NCBI GenBank assembly: GCA_016650365.1
Contig: JAENVV010000188.1
Location: 1-53,708, forward strand
Source of the DNA: Acidimicrobiia bacterium
GTDB lineage: Bacteria > Actinomycetota > Acidimicrobiia > Spongiisociales > JAENVV01
Direction: 5' to 3'
Length of the DNA stretch: 53,708 bases
Positions 33,869-44,600 of the stretch are shown here, in pieces. The translations under genes and the position numbers were made by a program. The notes beneath the pieces were generated by a model that had not been told where the DNA came from, made no database searches, and worked only from the letters and a program-made list of their open reading frames with translations. Position 1 is the stretch's first letter; every line of letters starts with the position of its first letter.

Positions 33869-36800
33869 CGGTGCGGACCAAATCGATTCCGGGAACCAGA
33901 GCGGTCATCTGTGTCCTCGACGACGGCCAGGCATCCGACCTGAATCTGACGTTCGGCCCGGCCTCCACGGTCGGTCACCTTGCACAGAACATTGCCGCCG
34001 TCTTATCTGGACAGTGGGGACCTCACCTCTGGATCGACGGGGTTCGCTTCGAGTCCGATCGGCTCCTGGCTGATTTACCGATCACCGACGGGATCACCGT
34101 CTCATCGACCGAACCAGCCTCCCATCCTCCTGCCATCGGCCAACTGGTGGCAGTGGCAGGCTCCGACGCAGGTCGCACCATCCGTCTGGCCGAGGGTCGT
34201 TACCCGCCAGGGTCCGTATTGAACCAACGCCTCGATGTGGCGGGTGAACGAATACGGATTGGAGACTCCGCCCCGATTCCCTTTGGGTCGTCGGTCACAG
34301 ACCCAACCACGGTGTGGCGGTACGAACCGATCGCCTCGCCAAGCGCGGCGACCCAGGGACCCTTCAACCGCCCGCCCCGCCGGCTTCCGCCCCCGTCTAC
34401 GGCCCCACCTGCCCTCCCCCGGCGAGAAGTGTCAGCCAGGGCGCAGACCGTGCTGCGCTGGACAATGATCGTCGGTCCGTTGGCTCTCGGGGCAGCGATG
34501 ACCGTTATCTTGAAACGACCAGCGTTTGCCATCTTTATGATGCTCGGGCCGGTCATGGCGACAATGAACTGGATCGAGTCACGACGAATAGGGCGAAAAA
34601 CGGATCGGTTAGCCGATGCCGCCTACCGGGCAGCCGTCTCGTCAACCAGCAAGAAACTTCGGACCTGGCTCGCCTCGACTCAGACGGCGGCTCTCAATCA
34701 GCATCCCGACCTTCCATCCGTGTTGAGTTGGCCCGCCCTTCGGCACCCGCGACTCTGGGAACGGCGACCCCACCACTGTGACTTCGGTCAGGTCATGGTG
34801 GGATACGCACCGTTCCACAACCGGCTAATCGGCGGCGAACCAGTCGACCCACGCTTCTTCGAACTGCTGGCCAGGGACCTCCAGGCCACCACGATGCCGA
34901 TCGTCGTCGATCTCAGCCCCGGTCGGGTCGTCGGAATCGTCGGCCCCGCCGAACAGGTCGGGGCCTCGGCAATGGCCATCATTGCCCAACTGGCAATTCA
35001 TCATGGCCCCGCCGATCTCGCCATCAGGGTGGCTTCAGCACCGTCCCGGGTTCCCCATTGGGCCTGGACAGCCCTCCTCCCCCACACTCAGATCGACCCG
35101 GACCAGACGGCGGTTGCGGTAACCCGGGAGGCGGTCGAAGCGCTACTCACCACGTCCGAGCCAACCTTGGTCGTGATCGATGGTTCGTATGAACCGATGC
35201 TCTCTGGACTCGTTCGGGAGTTCGCCGCGTCCGACGGGAGCATCCTCGTCACGGCCGGCAACGCTGACGAATTACCGGCCGCCGTTGATCAAATCGTCCG
35301 GGTCGCCAATCCCACCGTCACGGTCACCGATCTGGCAAGTGGATCGGTTGTCGCAGGGAGCGGACTATTCGTCCACAACGAAGTGTGCGTCGATGCCGCC
35401 CGGTCACTTCTAGGCATCACCGATCCTGAGTTGGCGACCAACGGAACGATTCCCCCGGCGGTCGCCCTGGTCGATCTCCTCGGACCAGACGGCATCGACG
35501 AAACCACCGTGATCAATCGGTGGCGTCAAAGCTCTGATCGGATCTCGGCTCCGATCGGCATTTCATCGACCGGGGTCATCGAGATCGACCTGGTCCGCGA
35601 CGGACCGCACGGCCTGCTCGCCGGCACGACCGGTGCGGGAAAGAGCGAACTTCTCCGTACCCTGGTCGCCTCTTTGGCCGCCAGTGTCGACCCGGAACGT
35701 TTGAATTTCGTTCTCATCGATTACAAGGGCGGGAGCGCGTTCGACGCCTGCGCCGACCTGCCCCATGTGGTCGGCGTCGTCACCGATCTTGACGATCAGC
35801 TGGCCGCCAGAGCCATGACCTGCCTGGAGGCCGAGCTCGGCTTTCGCGAACGGGTATTGCGTCAAGCCGGTGCCAGCGATCTGTCTGGCTATGAGGCCGC
35901 GGCAGATCAGCCACCCCTGCCTCGCCTCTACCTGGTCGTCGATGAGTTCGCGGCGATGGCAGGTGACCTACCGGAGTTCATCGATGCTCTCGTTGATATC
36001 GCTGCCCGAGGTAGATCGCTGGGAGTTCACTTGATGCTGGCCACCCAGCGCCCCGCCGGGGTGGTCAAGGATACGATTCGAGCCAATACGAATCTGCGGA
36101 TCGCACTGCGAGTCCAAACCGTCGCCGACTCGCGCGACGTGCTCGACGACGGCATCGCCGCCCTGATTCCCCGTTCTGTCCCCGGTCGGGGATATGTGCG
36201 ATTCGGGCCGTCGGAACTGACCGACTTCCAAACCGCTCTGGTAACTTGCTCATCGTCGGACCAGGCCCCTGCGAGGTTGGATCTGCACCCGATTGGATTG
36301 CCACGTCGTCCGGACGTCGGTGGCGAGGACGGCGCCGGCACCACCGATCTGGAGCGACTTGTGGCAGCCGTCCAGGCGGCGTCCCACCAAACCCAGATGA
36401 ATCCTCCCCGCACTCCCTGGCCACCAGCCCTCCCTGAGTCGCTCGCACTCTCCTCGCTCATGGCTGACTCAGGCGCGTTCGGACTGATCGACGAACCAGG
36501 GGAACAACGCCAACGACCCTTCATCTGGGAGCGCTCAAAGGGCCATCTAGCGCTCTACGGCATGCCGGGAACCGGTCCCGAGCGAGCCGCGGAGAGTGCC
36601 GTCGCGTCCGCCTGCTCCATACCAGAGGACCTCCAGGTATTCGTGCTGAGGTTCGGAAACCATCGATACGATTCACTCGCCAACATATCCGGGATCACAC
36701 CCGTCATCGAACCGGACGACTTCGAGCGACAGGCGCGCTTGATCCGGAATCTCGGGGCCGAACTCAGGCGGCGCAACAGATCAGCCTCCAGCCCCGAATC

Positions 36801-37797
36801 GGCCATCATTGTCGTCATTGACGATATCGGAGCCTGCCTAAGGAGCTTCGAACCGTTCCACCTGGCCCCGCTTCTTGAGACCCTCACCGAGATCCTCACG
36901 AGGGGCTACACCGCCAGGATTCACGTCATCGCCACCGCCTTCTCGGCGGGAGCCATCCGCACCAGGGCGGCGATTGGGTTTACCACGCGGCTGGCGTTCA
37001 GCTTCGCCGACCGTTCCCACCATGCCGGACTCGGCATCCGCGGCCGGTATCCGCAAACGCTCGGTTTTGGTCGCGGGATCGATGTGTCATCCGAGCTCAT
37101 GGTCCAGGTCGCAACCGACCACTCCGGATTGCAGTTTCCTGCCCGGGCGATCGTTTCCCCGATTCGAATCATGCCACGGATCGTCGAAGACCTCCCCACC
37201 TCCGCCCAGACCGTCACCCGCCCATGGCACATCCCCCTCGGGATCGGAGAGCGCCTTTTAACCGAGATCGGAGTTGATCTCGACGTCGGCGATCACCTGC
37301 TGGTCGCTGGACCGGTCCGTTCCGGCAAGAGCACCACCCTGGCCCTCATCGCCGGCCAGGTCTACTCGGCCAACCCGCAAGTTCATCTCGTGGCGGTGAC
37401 CCCCCGACGGTCCTCACTCGGCGATGCGGCACGATTTGAACATATCGTTGACGACCCGGCGGCTGTGCCAGAGTTGGGTCGGGCCCTGGTGTCAGCCAAC
37501 CGGTCGATCCTGATACTGGTTGACGATGCTGAACTCGTAGAAGGACTTGAAGACGTACTCAAAACGCGCCAGCCGAACGTAACAATGGTGGCAGCGATTC
37601 GCTCAACCGAAGCCACCCGTCTGTATGCACACTGGACTCGACGAATACGGGATTCGGGCAACGTGTTGCTCCTCGGAACGGACCACGGCGACCAGCTCGG
37701 TTTGAGCGTTCCCAGGTTCCTGACCAACCCACCCGCCGGACGTGGATTTCTCTGCACCCACGGCTCGGTGGAGGCAATCCAGGTGGCCAGAGGCTAG
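33865..37797 (+). CDS. FtsK/SpoIIIE-type type VII secretion ATPase, EssC/EccC-like (1310 aa)
   Basis: Cytoplasmic N-terminus of about 175 residues that looks like two small beta domains, possibly FHA or ubiquitin-like (TVGHLAQNIAAVLSG, then a GQLVAVAGSDAGRTIRLAEG repeat), then a Pro-rich hinge, two membrane helices at about 196-238 and three ATPase modules. Module 1 is intact: Walker A GTTGAGKS at 587-594 and LYLVVDEFAAM about residues 688-698. Module 2 is degenerate: its P-loop reads GMPGTGPE at 899-906, with no lysine. Module 3 is intact: GPVRSGKS at 1149-1156 and ILILVDDAEL. This single-chain layout with an N-terminal FHA-like region is closer to Firmicutes EssC than to the split mycobacterial EccCa/EccCb. 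No eccB, eccD, eccE, mycP, esaA or essB is in the window. Confidence 0.88.
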   Translation: MTVRTKSIPGTRAVICVLDDGQASDLNLTFGPASTVGHLAQNIAAVLSGQWGPHLWIDGVRFESDRLLADLPITDGITVSSTEPASHPPAIGQLVAVAGSDAGRTIRLAEGRYPPGSVLNQRLDVAGERIRIGDSAPIPFGSSVTDPTTVWRYEPIASPSAATQGPFNRPPRRLPPPSTAPPALPRREVSARAQTVLRWTMIVGPLALGAAMTVILKRPAFAIFMMLGPVMATMNWIESRRIGRKTDRLADAAYRAAVSSTSKKLRTWLASTQTAALNQHPDLPSVLSWPALRHPRLWERRPHHCDFGQVMVGYAPFHNRLIGGEPVDPRFFELLARDLQATTMPIVVDLSPGRVVGIVGPAEQVGASAMAIIAQLAIHHGPADLAIRVASAPSRVPHWAWTALLPHTQIDPDQTAVAVTREAVEALLTTSEPTLVVIDGSYEPMLSGLVREFAASDGSILVTAGNADELPAAVDQIVRVANPTVTVTDLASGSVVAGSGLFVHNEVCVDAARSLLGITDPELATNGTIPPAVALVDLLGPDGIDETTVINRWRQSSDRISAPIGISSTGVIEIDLVRDGPHGLLAGTTGAGKSELLRTLVASLAASVDPERLNFVLIDYKGGSAFDACADLPHVVGVVTDLDDQLAARAMTCLEAELGFRERVLRQAGASDLSGYEAAADQPPLPRLYLVVDEFAAMAGDLPEFIDALVDIAARGRSLGVHLMLATQRPAGVVKDTIRANTNLRIALRVQTVADSRDVLDDGIAALIPRSVPGRGYVRFGPSELTDFQTALVTCSSSDQAPARLDLHPIGLPRRPDVGGEDGAGTTDLERLVAAVQAASHQTQMNPPRTPWPPALPESLALSSLMADSGAFGLIDEPGEQRQRPFIWERSKGHLALYGMPGTGPERAAESAVASACSIPEDLQVFVLRFGNHRYDSLANISGITPVIEPDDFERQARLIRNLGAELRRRNRSASSPESAIIVVIDDIGACLRSFEPFHLAPLLETLTEILTRGYTARIHVIATAFSAGAIRTRAAIGFTTRLAFSFADRSHHAGLGIRGRYPQTLGFGRGIDVSSELMVQVATDHSGLQFPARAIVSPIRIMPRIVEDLPTSAQTVTRPWHIPLGIGERLLTEIGVDLDVGDHLLVAGPVRSGKSTTLALIAGQVYSANPQVHLVAVTPRRSSLGDAARFEHIVDDPAAVPELGRALVSANRSILILVDDAELVEGLEDVLKTRQPNVTMVAAIRSTEATRLYAHWTRRIRDSGNVLLLGTDHGDQLGLSVPRFLTNPPAGRGFLCTHGSVEAIQVARG

Positions 37798-37879
37798 GTG
37801 CGGTCATGGGCATCAGTTGGCCAATACCCCGACCGACGAAACCGGAGAAGGCCGATCGACCGTGCAGGATCCAGACGCG

Positions 37880-37951
37880 TGCCCCCGGCAGGATTCGAAC
37901 CTGCGCACCCGGCTCCGGAGGCCGGTGCTCTATCCCCTGAGCTACGAGGGC
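37880..37951 (-). tRNA. tRNA-Arg, anticodon CCG
   Basis: On the minus strand the cloverleaf folds completely: acceptor GCCCTCG/CGGGGGC (one G-U), D arm GCTC-AGGGGATA-GAGC, anticodon stem CCGGC/GCCGG with loop CTCCGGA (anticodon CCG), variable GTGC, and T arm GCAGG-TTCGAAT-CCTGC with discriminator A. CCA is not encoded. A TACACT -10 lies nine bases before the 5' end (plus 37961-37966). It sits tail to tail with the EssC-like gene. Confidence 0.95.
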
Positions 37952-37982
37952 GTCGGGGGCAGTGTATCAGCCGCCACCGGTT

Positions 37983-38465
37983 TCAGATCTGGCTCCTTTG
38001 GCCCACCCATTCGACGATCCGACCCATGGCCTCGCCTATATCGGCCGTAGATTCAGCGTCTGAAATCCGAATGTGACGATCGCCGTCGGTTCCATCGAAG
38101 TCCAATCCGGGTGTTACAGCCACGGAGATGTCACGCAGCCACCGTGCCGACAGTTCGGTGCTGGTCAGGTTCAGTGATTCAATATTGACCCAGGCGTGAA
38201 AAGCCCCGTCCGCGGGGGCGACGTCGGTAAGACCGGCTTCGGCCAGTCCGGCAAGCACGATCTGGCGATTCCGAGCGTATCGTCTGACGTTGTCCTCCAA
38301 CTCGTCGGTTGCATCGAACGCGGCGATGGCAGCATGCTGGGAGAGAACCGGTGGACAGATAAACAGATTCTGGGCGAGTCGGGTGATCGGTTCAACCATT
38401 TCGGGAGGCATGACCATCCATCCCAGTCGCCAGACGCACCCAGTTCCAACCTTTGAAAAACCCAC
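37983..38465 (-). pseudogene. C-terminal fragment of a class I/II aminotransferase
   Basis: 160 residues that match only the last part of a PLP aminotransferase. It begins at about the PLP lysine (FSK at residues 3-5), then VWRLGWMVMPPEMVEPI, the helical ITRLAQNLFICPPVLSQHAA segment, DGAFHAWVNIE, SVAVTPGLDFD and the substrate-carboxylate arginine in RHIRIS. A whole enzyme has about 380-400 residues, so some 230 N-terminal residues are missing. The six residues after FSK (VGTGCV) differ from the usual pattern of Tyr-Trp-x-Met-Thr-Gly. Its 5' end lies 17 bases from the 3' end of the giant surface-protein gene, in a different frame. It is best explained as a remnant cut by an insertion or recombination event; a mis-assembly is the alternative. 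Confidence 0.75.
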
Positions 38466-38482
38466 CCTGCCCGGTTGAAGCG

Positions 38483-38640
38483 CTACAGCAGGTCTTCGTC
38501 GGGTTCGCGTCCAACCGCCAGACTCCGTGGAACGGGCCGGTCTTTCGACATTCCCACAAGTACCAGCCCGCCGAGGATGAGCAGAAGTGCCAGCACCAGC
38601 TGGGCCATCGAGTTGTAGCCGGTGTACGGAATACCCGGTT
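38483..38640 (-). other. Cell-wall sorting signal of the giant protein
   Basis: Gly-rich linker, then IPYTG at 38618-38632, four residues, a hydrophobic helix (MAQLVLALLLILGGLVLVGM) and the charged tail SKDRPVPRSLAVGREPDEDLL. It fits the x-P-x-T-G logic of sortase substrates; the tail is unusually long and ends acidic. Confidence 0.75.
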
Positions 38641-41600
38641 CCCCGCCTGACCCGCTCGGCCCCGGTGGAAGAAGCACCACTACGGAAACGGTGACCACCG
38701 TACAGGCCCCATCTGTATCGCAGACTCTGACCACAAATGTGTAGGTTCCGGCGCCCTTGGTCGTTCCGGTGAACGTTCCGTCAGGGTTCATGGTCACGCC
38801 TGGCGGTAAGGCCCCTCCGATGAGAGTAAATCGGACTTCGGAACCTTCCGGGTCGGTGAAGGTGAGAGACGGGACGGTCTGACCAACGGTAACCGTGATG
38901 ATGGTTTCACCTTCATTGACGGGTGGGTCGTTGACGTCGGTGACGGTGACCGTGACCACGGCGGTAGCGCACTCACCGGTCGGGGCGATCCCGGTGGTCG
39001 GTATGGACGTGTCTTCGCAGATCGTATAGGTGAACGAATCCACCCCGGCAAAGTCGGGATCGGGTACGTAGGTGATGGTGCCGTCCGAGTTTATCGTGAC
39101 GGACCCGTTGGGAGGTTGGGTCACGGTCGTCACAATCAGCGTGTGACCTTCCGGGTCACCGTCATTGTTGAGCACGACGATGGTTACCGGCTGATCTTCG
39201 AGCGTCACGGCGCTGTCGTCGGTGGCGATGGGCGGTAGGTTCCCTCCCAGTCCGAAGTCTGCGTCGAGATAGATTTGACCTGCGGAGAGACTCACTGAAA
39301 CGGGGAATGCTCCGCCCAGACCAGGCGGGAGGGTCGTCGGGTCAAGCGCCACCACATACGATCCGGCGACAAGTCCAGATACGAGGTAGTGGCCGGCAGC
39401 ATTGGTTACCTGAACGTAATCCACATCGTCAGTCGTACCTGCAAGGCCGTCCGGGCCTGCCCACGTCACAATCACCCCGACACCCGGTATACCTGGCTCC
39501 CCGGCGCCCTGGATACCATCGCCATCAAGATCGCTGAACACGGTGTCCCCGAGGGCTCCGGTGCCGGTGTAGCCGAAGGGCCCAACTATCACCGCTTGAT
39601 TCGGACTCACGGTCACTGCCGTCGCCCCATCCACGATGGCGTCCGGGTCGTCGGTTTGGATCACTCCCGGAGGCAACGTACCGGCGTCAATCGCGATCGT
39701 GTATGCGCCTGGCATCAAATAGGGAACCGTAAGATTACCGGCCGCATCGGTGGATACGAGGTAGGTGACATCGTCGGCGTTACCTGGAACACCATCCGGC
39801 CCTGCCCAGACCACTGTTACGTCCACGCCTCCGATACCCGGGTCACCGGCATCGGCGGCTCCATCGGCATCGATATCAAAGTACACCCGATTGGTGAGGG
39901 ACCCTTGGCCGGCGACTCCGAAGTCCTCCCCAACCACAGCCTGTCCAGGCAGCAAGGTGACCAGGTCGATACCGTCGGGAGTGAGGTCCGGATCGAATGA
40001 CCATGCGGCACCCGTCGGTAGAGACACGACGATCCGGTAGTCCCCGGACGGCACGTTCACGAACTGATAGAAACCGCCCGCGTCGGTGGCCGTCGGATAG
40101 GACACGTCGTCACCGTTCCCCACAATTGCGTCCGGACCGGCCCAGGTTGCTACGACAATGATCCCGGACAGCGGGGGCTCGGAGCCACCGTCGGCGCCAT
40201 CACCGTTGACGTCGAGCATGACTCGGCCCGCAATGGAACCGACGGCGTAGATGCCGAAGTCGACCATATCGACGGCGTCTCCACTCATCAATGCGAGGCT
40301 GGTTGGATTATTGGCGGTCGTGACCGATGTCCCAACCGGCTCGACCACGGCGACGTCATAGTTGCCCGGCGGGAGACTGAACGAGTAGCCGCCTGCGGGG
40401 TCGCTGGTTGTGGTGAAGACGGCGCCACTCGACGTATTCGTTGCAGTAACGACGACGCCACTGAAACCAGGTTCGCCTACGTCGCGTACGCCATCCCCGT
40501 TGAGATCGATATACACGAGGTCGCCGACTGAGGCAGGAACGTAAACACCTACGTCGATATCAACCTTGGATCCGGGCAACACTGACACCGGACCGCTCAA
40601 ACCGGTCACGGGATCGAGGTCGGAATCAATCGAATCGTCGCCGCCGACGTCCATTGGACTCACGTAGGAGGCGATCACTTCAACCGCGTAGACACCGTCC
40701 GCGATACCGATGAAGGAGTAATCACCGTTGCCGTCGGTAGTCGTCGAGGCGACGACCGTGTCGGGATTGCCATTGTTATCGGTGTCAAGCCACAGATTGA
40801 CGACAACGCCAGGGCGACCCGACTCGCCCACATCCTGGAGCCCGTCGCCGTCGACATCATCCCAGACCATTCCCGCGATGTCGCCAGCCGGCGCGTACCC
40901 GATGTAAGACGCTGTGACCGGGACGGTATCGTCAACGTTGACCGTCTGGCCGTCCGTTCCGGTCGTTTCGTTGCCGTAGCCGACCGGGAAGTCGACATCT
41001 GTCTCGTCGACGTTGACCGAATAGTTGCCAACCGGAAGGGTGGCCGAATAGAGGCCCGAACTGTCGGTGACAACGGTGACCGGTGGTCCGCTTGAGCCTG
41101 TCAGAACAACGTCAACATTCGAGAGAGGGGCATCGCCGTCGGCCGGGTTGAACACGCCGTCGCCGTTTTCATCGGTGAAGACAAAGCCACTGAGGTCCCC
41201 GGTCCGGATGACGGTTACCGAAGCGCTGTCCGTGCCCGTCACTGCGCCGCCGATCGGATCGGTCGCTGAGGCGTTCACCGTGTTCGTGAAGTCGGCCGTG
41301 ACCCCGAAGACATCGCAGGTGTACGACTGGACCTCTCCGATGGCCAACGTCGCGTACGTACCGCCGCAAGCCGGGTACGCCAGATCGGTGATGGTCACGG
41401 TGTCTAGTGCCGTCTCCCCCGTGTTGATGACGGTGATCGTGAAGGTGGCCGTTCCGGACTCGAGCACCGTCGGGGTATCGGCGGCCTTGAAGACGGAGAG
41501 TTCAGGAACCAGGACGTCCACCACTTCGCTGGCAGAGTCGACCACGTCGTTGCCGGCCTCATCTTGGGCTGTCACGCTGATGGTGTTGACAACCGGATCG

Positions 41601-44600
41601 CCGGTAGTCGCATCAACCCCGGCCAGCGCGCACGTATAGGTCTGGGTGGCGCCGACCGCCAGAGCGGCGAAGGCGTTGTCACAAGCCGGCAATGACGGAT
41701 CCACTACCGAGACGTTGGCCAGATCAGCCGGACCGTTGTTTTGGACAGTGATCGTGTAGGTGATGTCTCCGCTGTCAATGACTGTGCTGAAGTCCGCAAC
41801 CTTGCCGATGGTGATGGAGGCAGGCAGCACGGTGATCGACGCTGAGTCGGACGAGGTGGCCGGGTTGCCATTGCCATCGAGGGCTGACGCATCCACGGTG
41901 TTTGTGAAGCCGACCAGGACGTCGGCGACGGTGCACACATATGACGTGCTGGCGTTCGGCGCCAGTGGCCCGACGGTGTTGTCACAAGCCGGGTAGCCGG
42001 CATCAACCACATCGACCGTGGTGAGGGTGACGTCACCTGTGTTCGTGACCGTGATTGTGAACGTGGCGTCCTGACCGATGCCGATAGCTGTTTGGGAGGC
42101 GACCTTTTCCACCAGGACACCTGGCAACAGAACCGTGACGTCAGCCGAGTCGTTCCCACCGTCAACCGGATCGAGATTGGGGTCAAGACCCGACGCCACG
42201 ATCGTGTTCGTGAAGTCGCCATTCACGGTTACGACGCAGTTGTAGCTGACCGATTCGCCGACGAGCAGCGAAGCAATCGTGGAGTCGCAGGAAGGCACGG
42301 AAGCGTCGACCAGGCTCACGTCGGTCAGATCTACGTCACCGGTGTTCGTGACCTCGATGACAAACGTGGCATCGTCGCCGAGCGGCACGGATTGCACATC
42401 TGGCGACTTTGTCACGGCAAGACCGGGAGCGATCGCATCGACGTCGGCGGTATCACTGTCGATCCACGGATTCCCGAGCGGGTCATTGGCGGTGACCGAC
42501 GCCGTATTCGTGAAGTCGGCGCTGACCGTCGCGGTACACGAATACGAAGTCGTTGCGCCGATGGCAAGCGAACTGACGATCCGGCCACAGCTGGCCGCGA
42601 GCGGATCGGAGACGACGAGGTCAGCCAGGACGGTCGCACCGGTGTTGGTCAGAGTGATTGTGAAGGTCGCCGCCGAACCCACCGGCACCTGCTGGAAATC
42701 CGGTGTCTTCTGGATCTCAATTCCAGGAACCAGCACGACCACGTCGGCGCCATCCGCGTCGGTCACTGCGTTCCCGAGGGGATCGGTCGAAGTCACACTC
42801 GCGGTGGCGGTGACGTCGGCCGTCACGTTGTCCAGCGTGCACGTGTAGGTGACGGTCTCACCGACCGCCAGGGTTGCGATCGTGACTGCGCAGTTCGGAG
42901 CGTTCGGGTCGGTCACGATCACATTGACCAGATCGACGTCACCGTTGTTGGTCACTTCGATGGTGAAACTGGCGGTCGCATCATAAATAACGGTCTGGGC
43001 GTCCGGTGTATTCGAGATGGTGATCGACGGGTCGATCGCGTCGACCGAAGCATCATCGGAATCGCTCACGGGGTTGCCAAGCGCGTCGGTCCCGGACACC
43101 GAGGCAATGTTCGTGAAGTCTGCCGAGACTGTCGTTGAACAGGTATAGCTGGTGTTGTCTCCGACCACCAGATCGAACGGCCCTGAATCACAAGCCGGGG
43201 TGAGTGGGTCGTTGACCAGGAGGCCGGTCAGGTCCTGGTCACCGGTGTTGGTCACCAAAATGGTGAAGGTAGCCAAATCTCCGACGACCACGATCTGCTC
43301 TGGGTCAGGAGTCTTTTGGATCTCAACACCGGGGAACACGACATCGACATCCGCAGAGTCGCTGACACTGATGGTGCCTCCGAGCGGGTTGTCCGCAGTG
43401 GCGGCGGCGTTGTTGGTGAAATCGCCAGTGACGTTCAACAGCGTACAGGTATAGGTCACCGAGGACCCGGCTGTCAGGAGTCCAATGGGATTATCACAGT
43501 CGGGTGCCAGCGGGTCGGAAACGGCCACGTTGGGCAGGTCTATGTCGCCCGTATTGGTCACGGTGATATCGAAGGTGGCCGTCTCACCAGACAGTAACGT
43601 CTGCAGGTTCGGGGTCTTCAAGATCTCCAACCCTGGATCGACGAGATCTACGTCCGCAACGTCGCTGTCGGACCAGACTCCGCCGAGGGCATCGGTGCCG
43701 GTCACGTTGGCCGTGTTGGTGACATCAGCCGCCACCGGGTTCGAGCTACATGAGTAAGAGGTCGATTCGCCGATGAACAACGAGCCGACGGACGCATCGC
43801 ACGCTGGAGTCAACGGGTCGGTGACCGCCACGTTGAACAAATCGGTCTGGCCCGTATTGGTAACCGTGATGGTGAAGTCGACGGTGCCACCCAGTCCGAC
43901 GATCTGGTAGTCCGGGGATTTTTGGATCTCGACAGCCGGAACCAACACGGTCGTGTCCGCTGTGTCGGTGGCGGTGACGGTGCCTCCAGACGGTTCGTCG
44001 GCGACGACATTGACCGTGTTTGTGAAACTGGCGACAACGTTGGACAGCGTACAAGAGTACGAAACCGTTTCACCGATCAAGAGCGTGGCGATGGTTGAGT
44101 CACAGGCCGGCGCATTCGGGTCCGACACGACAATCGTGGTGAGGTCGGCGTCTCCGTCGTTGGTCACCTCTACGGTGAAGCTGGCCGTTCCGTTATAGGT
44201 GACGGTCTGGACGTCCGGTGTCTTGGAAATCGAGATGGCAGGCAGGATGACGTCTACCTCGGCCACATCGGAATCGGTAACGGGATTACCGACCGCGTCT
44301 TCAGCCGTGACCGCCGCCGTGTTCGTAAAGTCACCGGGAACCGCCGCCAGAACACATGCATAGGAAACGGATGAACCGGCTGTCAACGTTCCGATGGCGT
44401 TGTCGCAGGCCGGGGCAAGCGGATCCGACACGACAACATTGAACAGGTCAATGGTTCCACCATTGGTCACTGTGATCCCGAAGGTCGCCGGGTCGCCGGC
44501 GAGGATCGTCTGAAGGTTCGGGGTCTTCTGGATGTCGATTCTGCCGGATACCACGGTAACGGCAGCTGAATCCATTGACGTGACGGCCTGGCCAGAGAGA

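Noticed and set aside
37880-38480. Integrase-bearing genomic island at tRNA-Arg
   Set aside because: No integrase, no direct repeat of the tRNA 3' end was found in the window; only the truncated aminotransferase hints at rearrangement.
42092-43138. Plus-strand open frame (348 codons) opposite the giant gene
   Set aside because: Arg/Gly/Asp-rich low-complexity translation antisense to repeats; no family resemblance.
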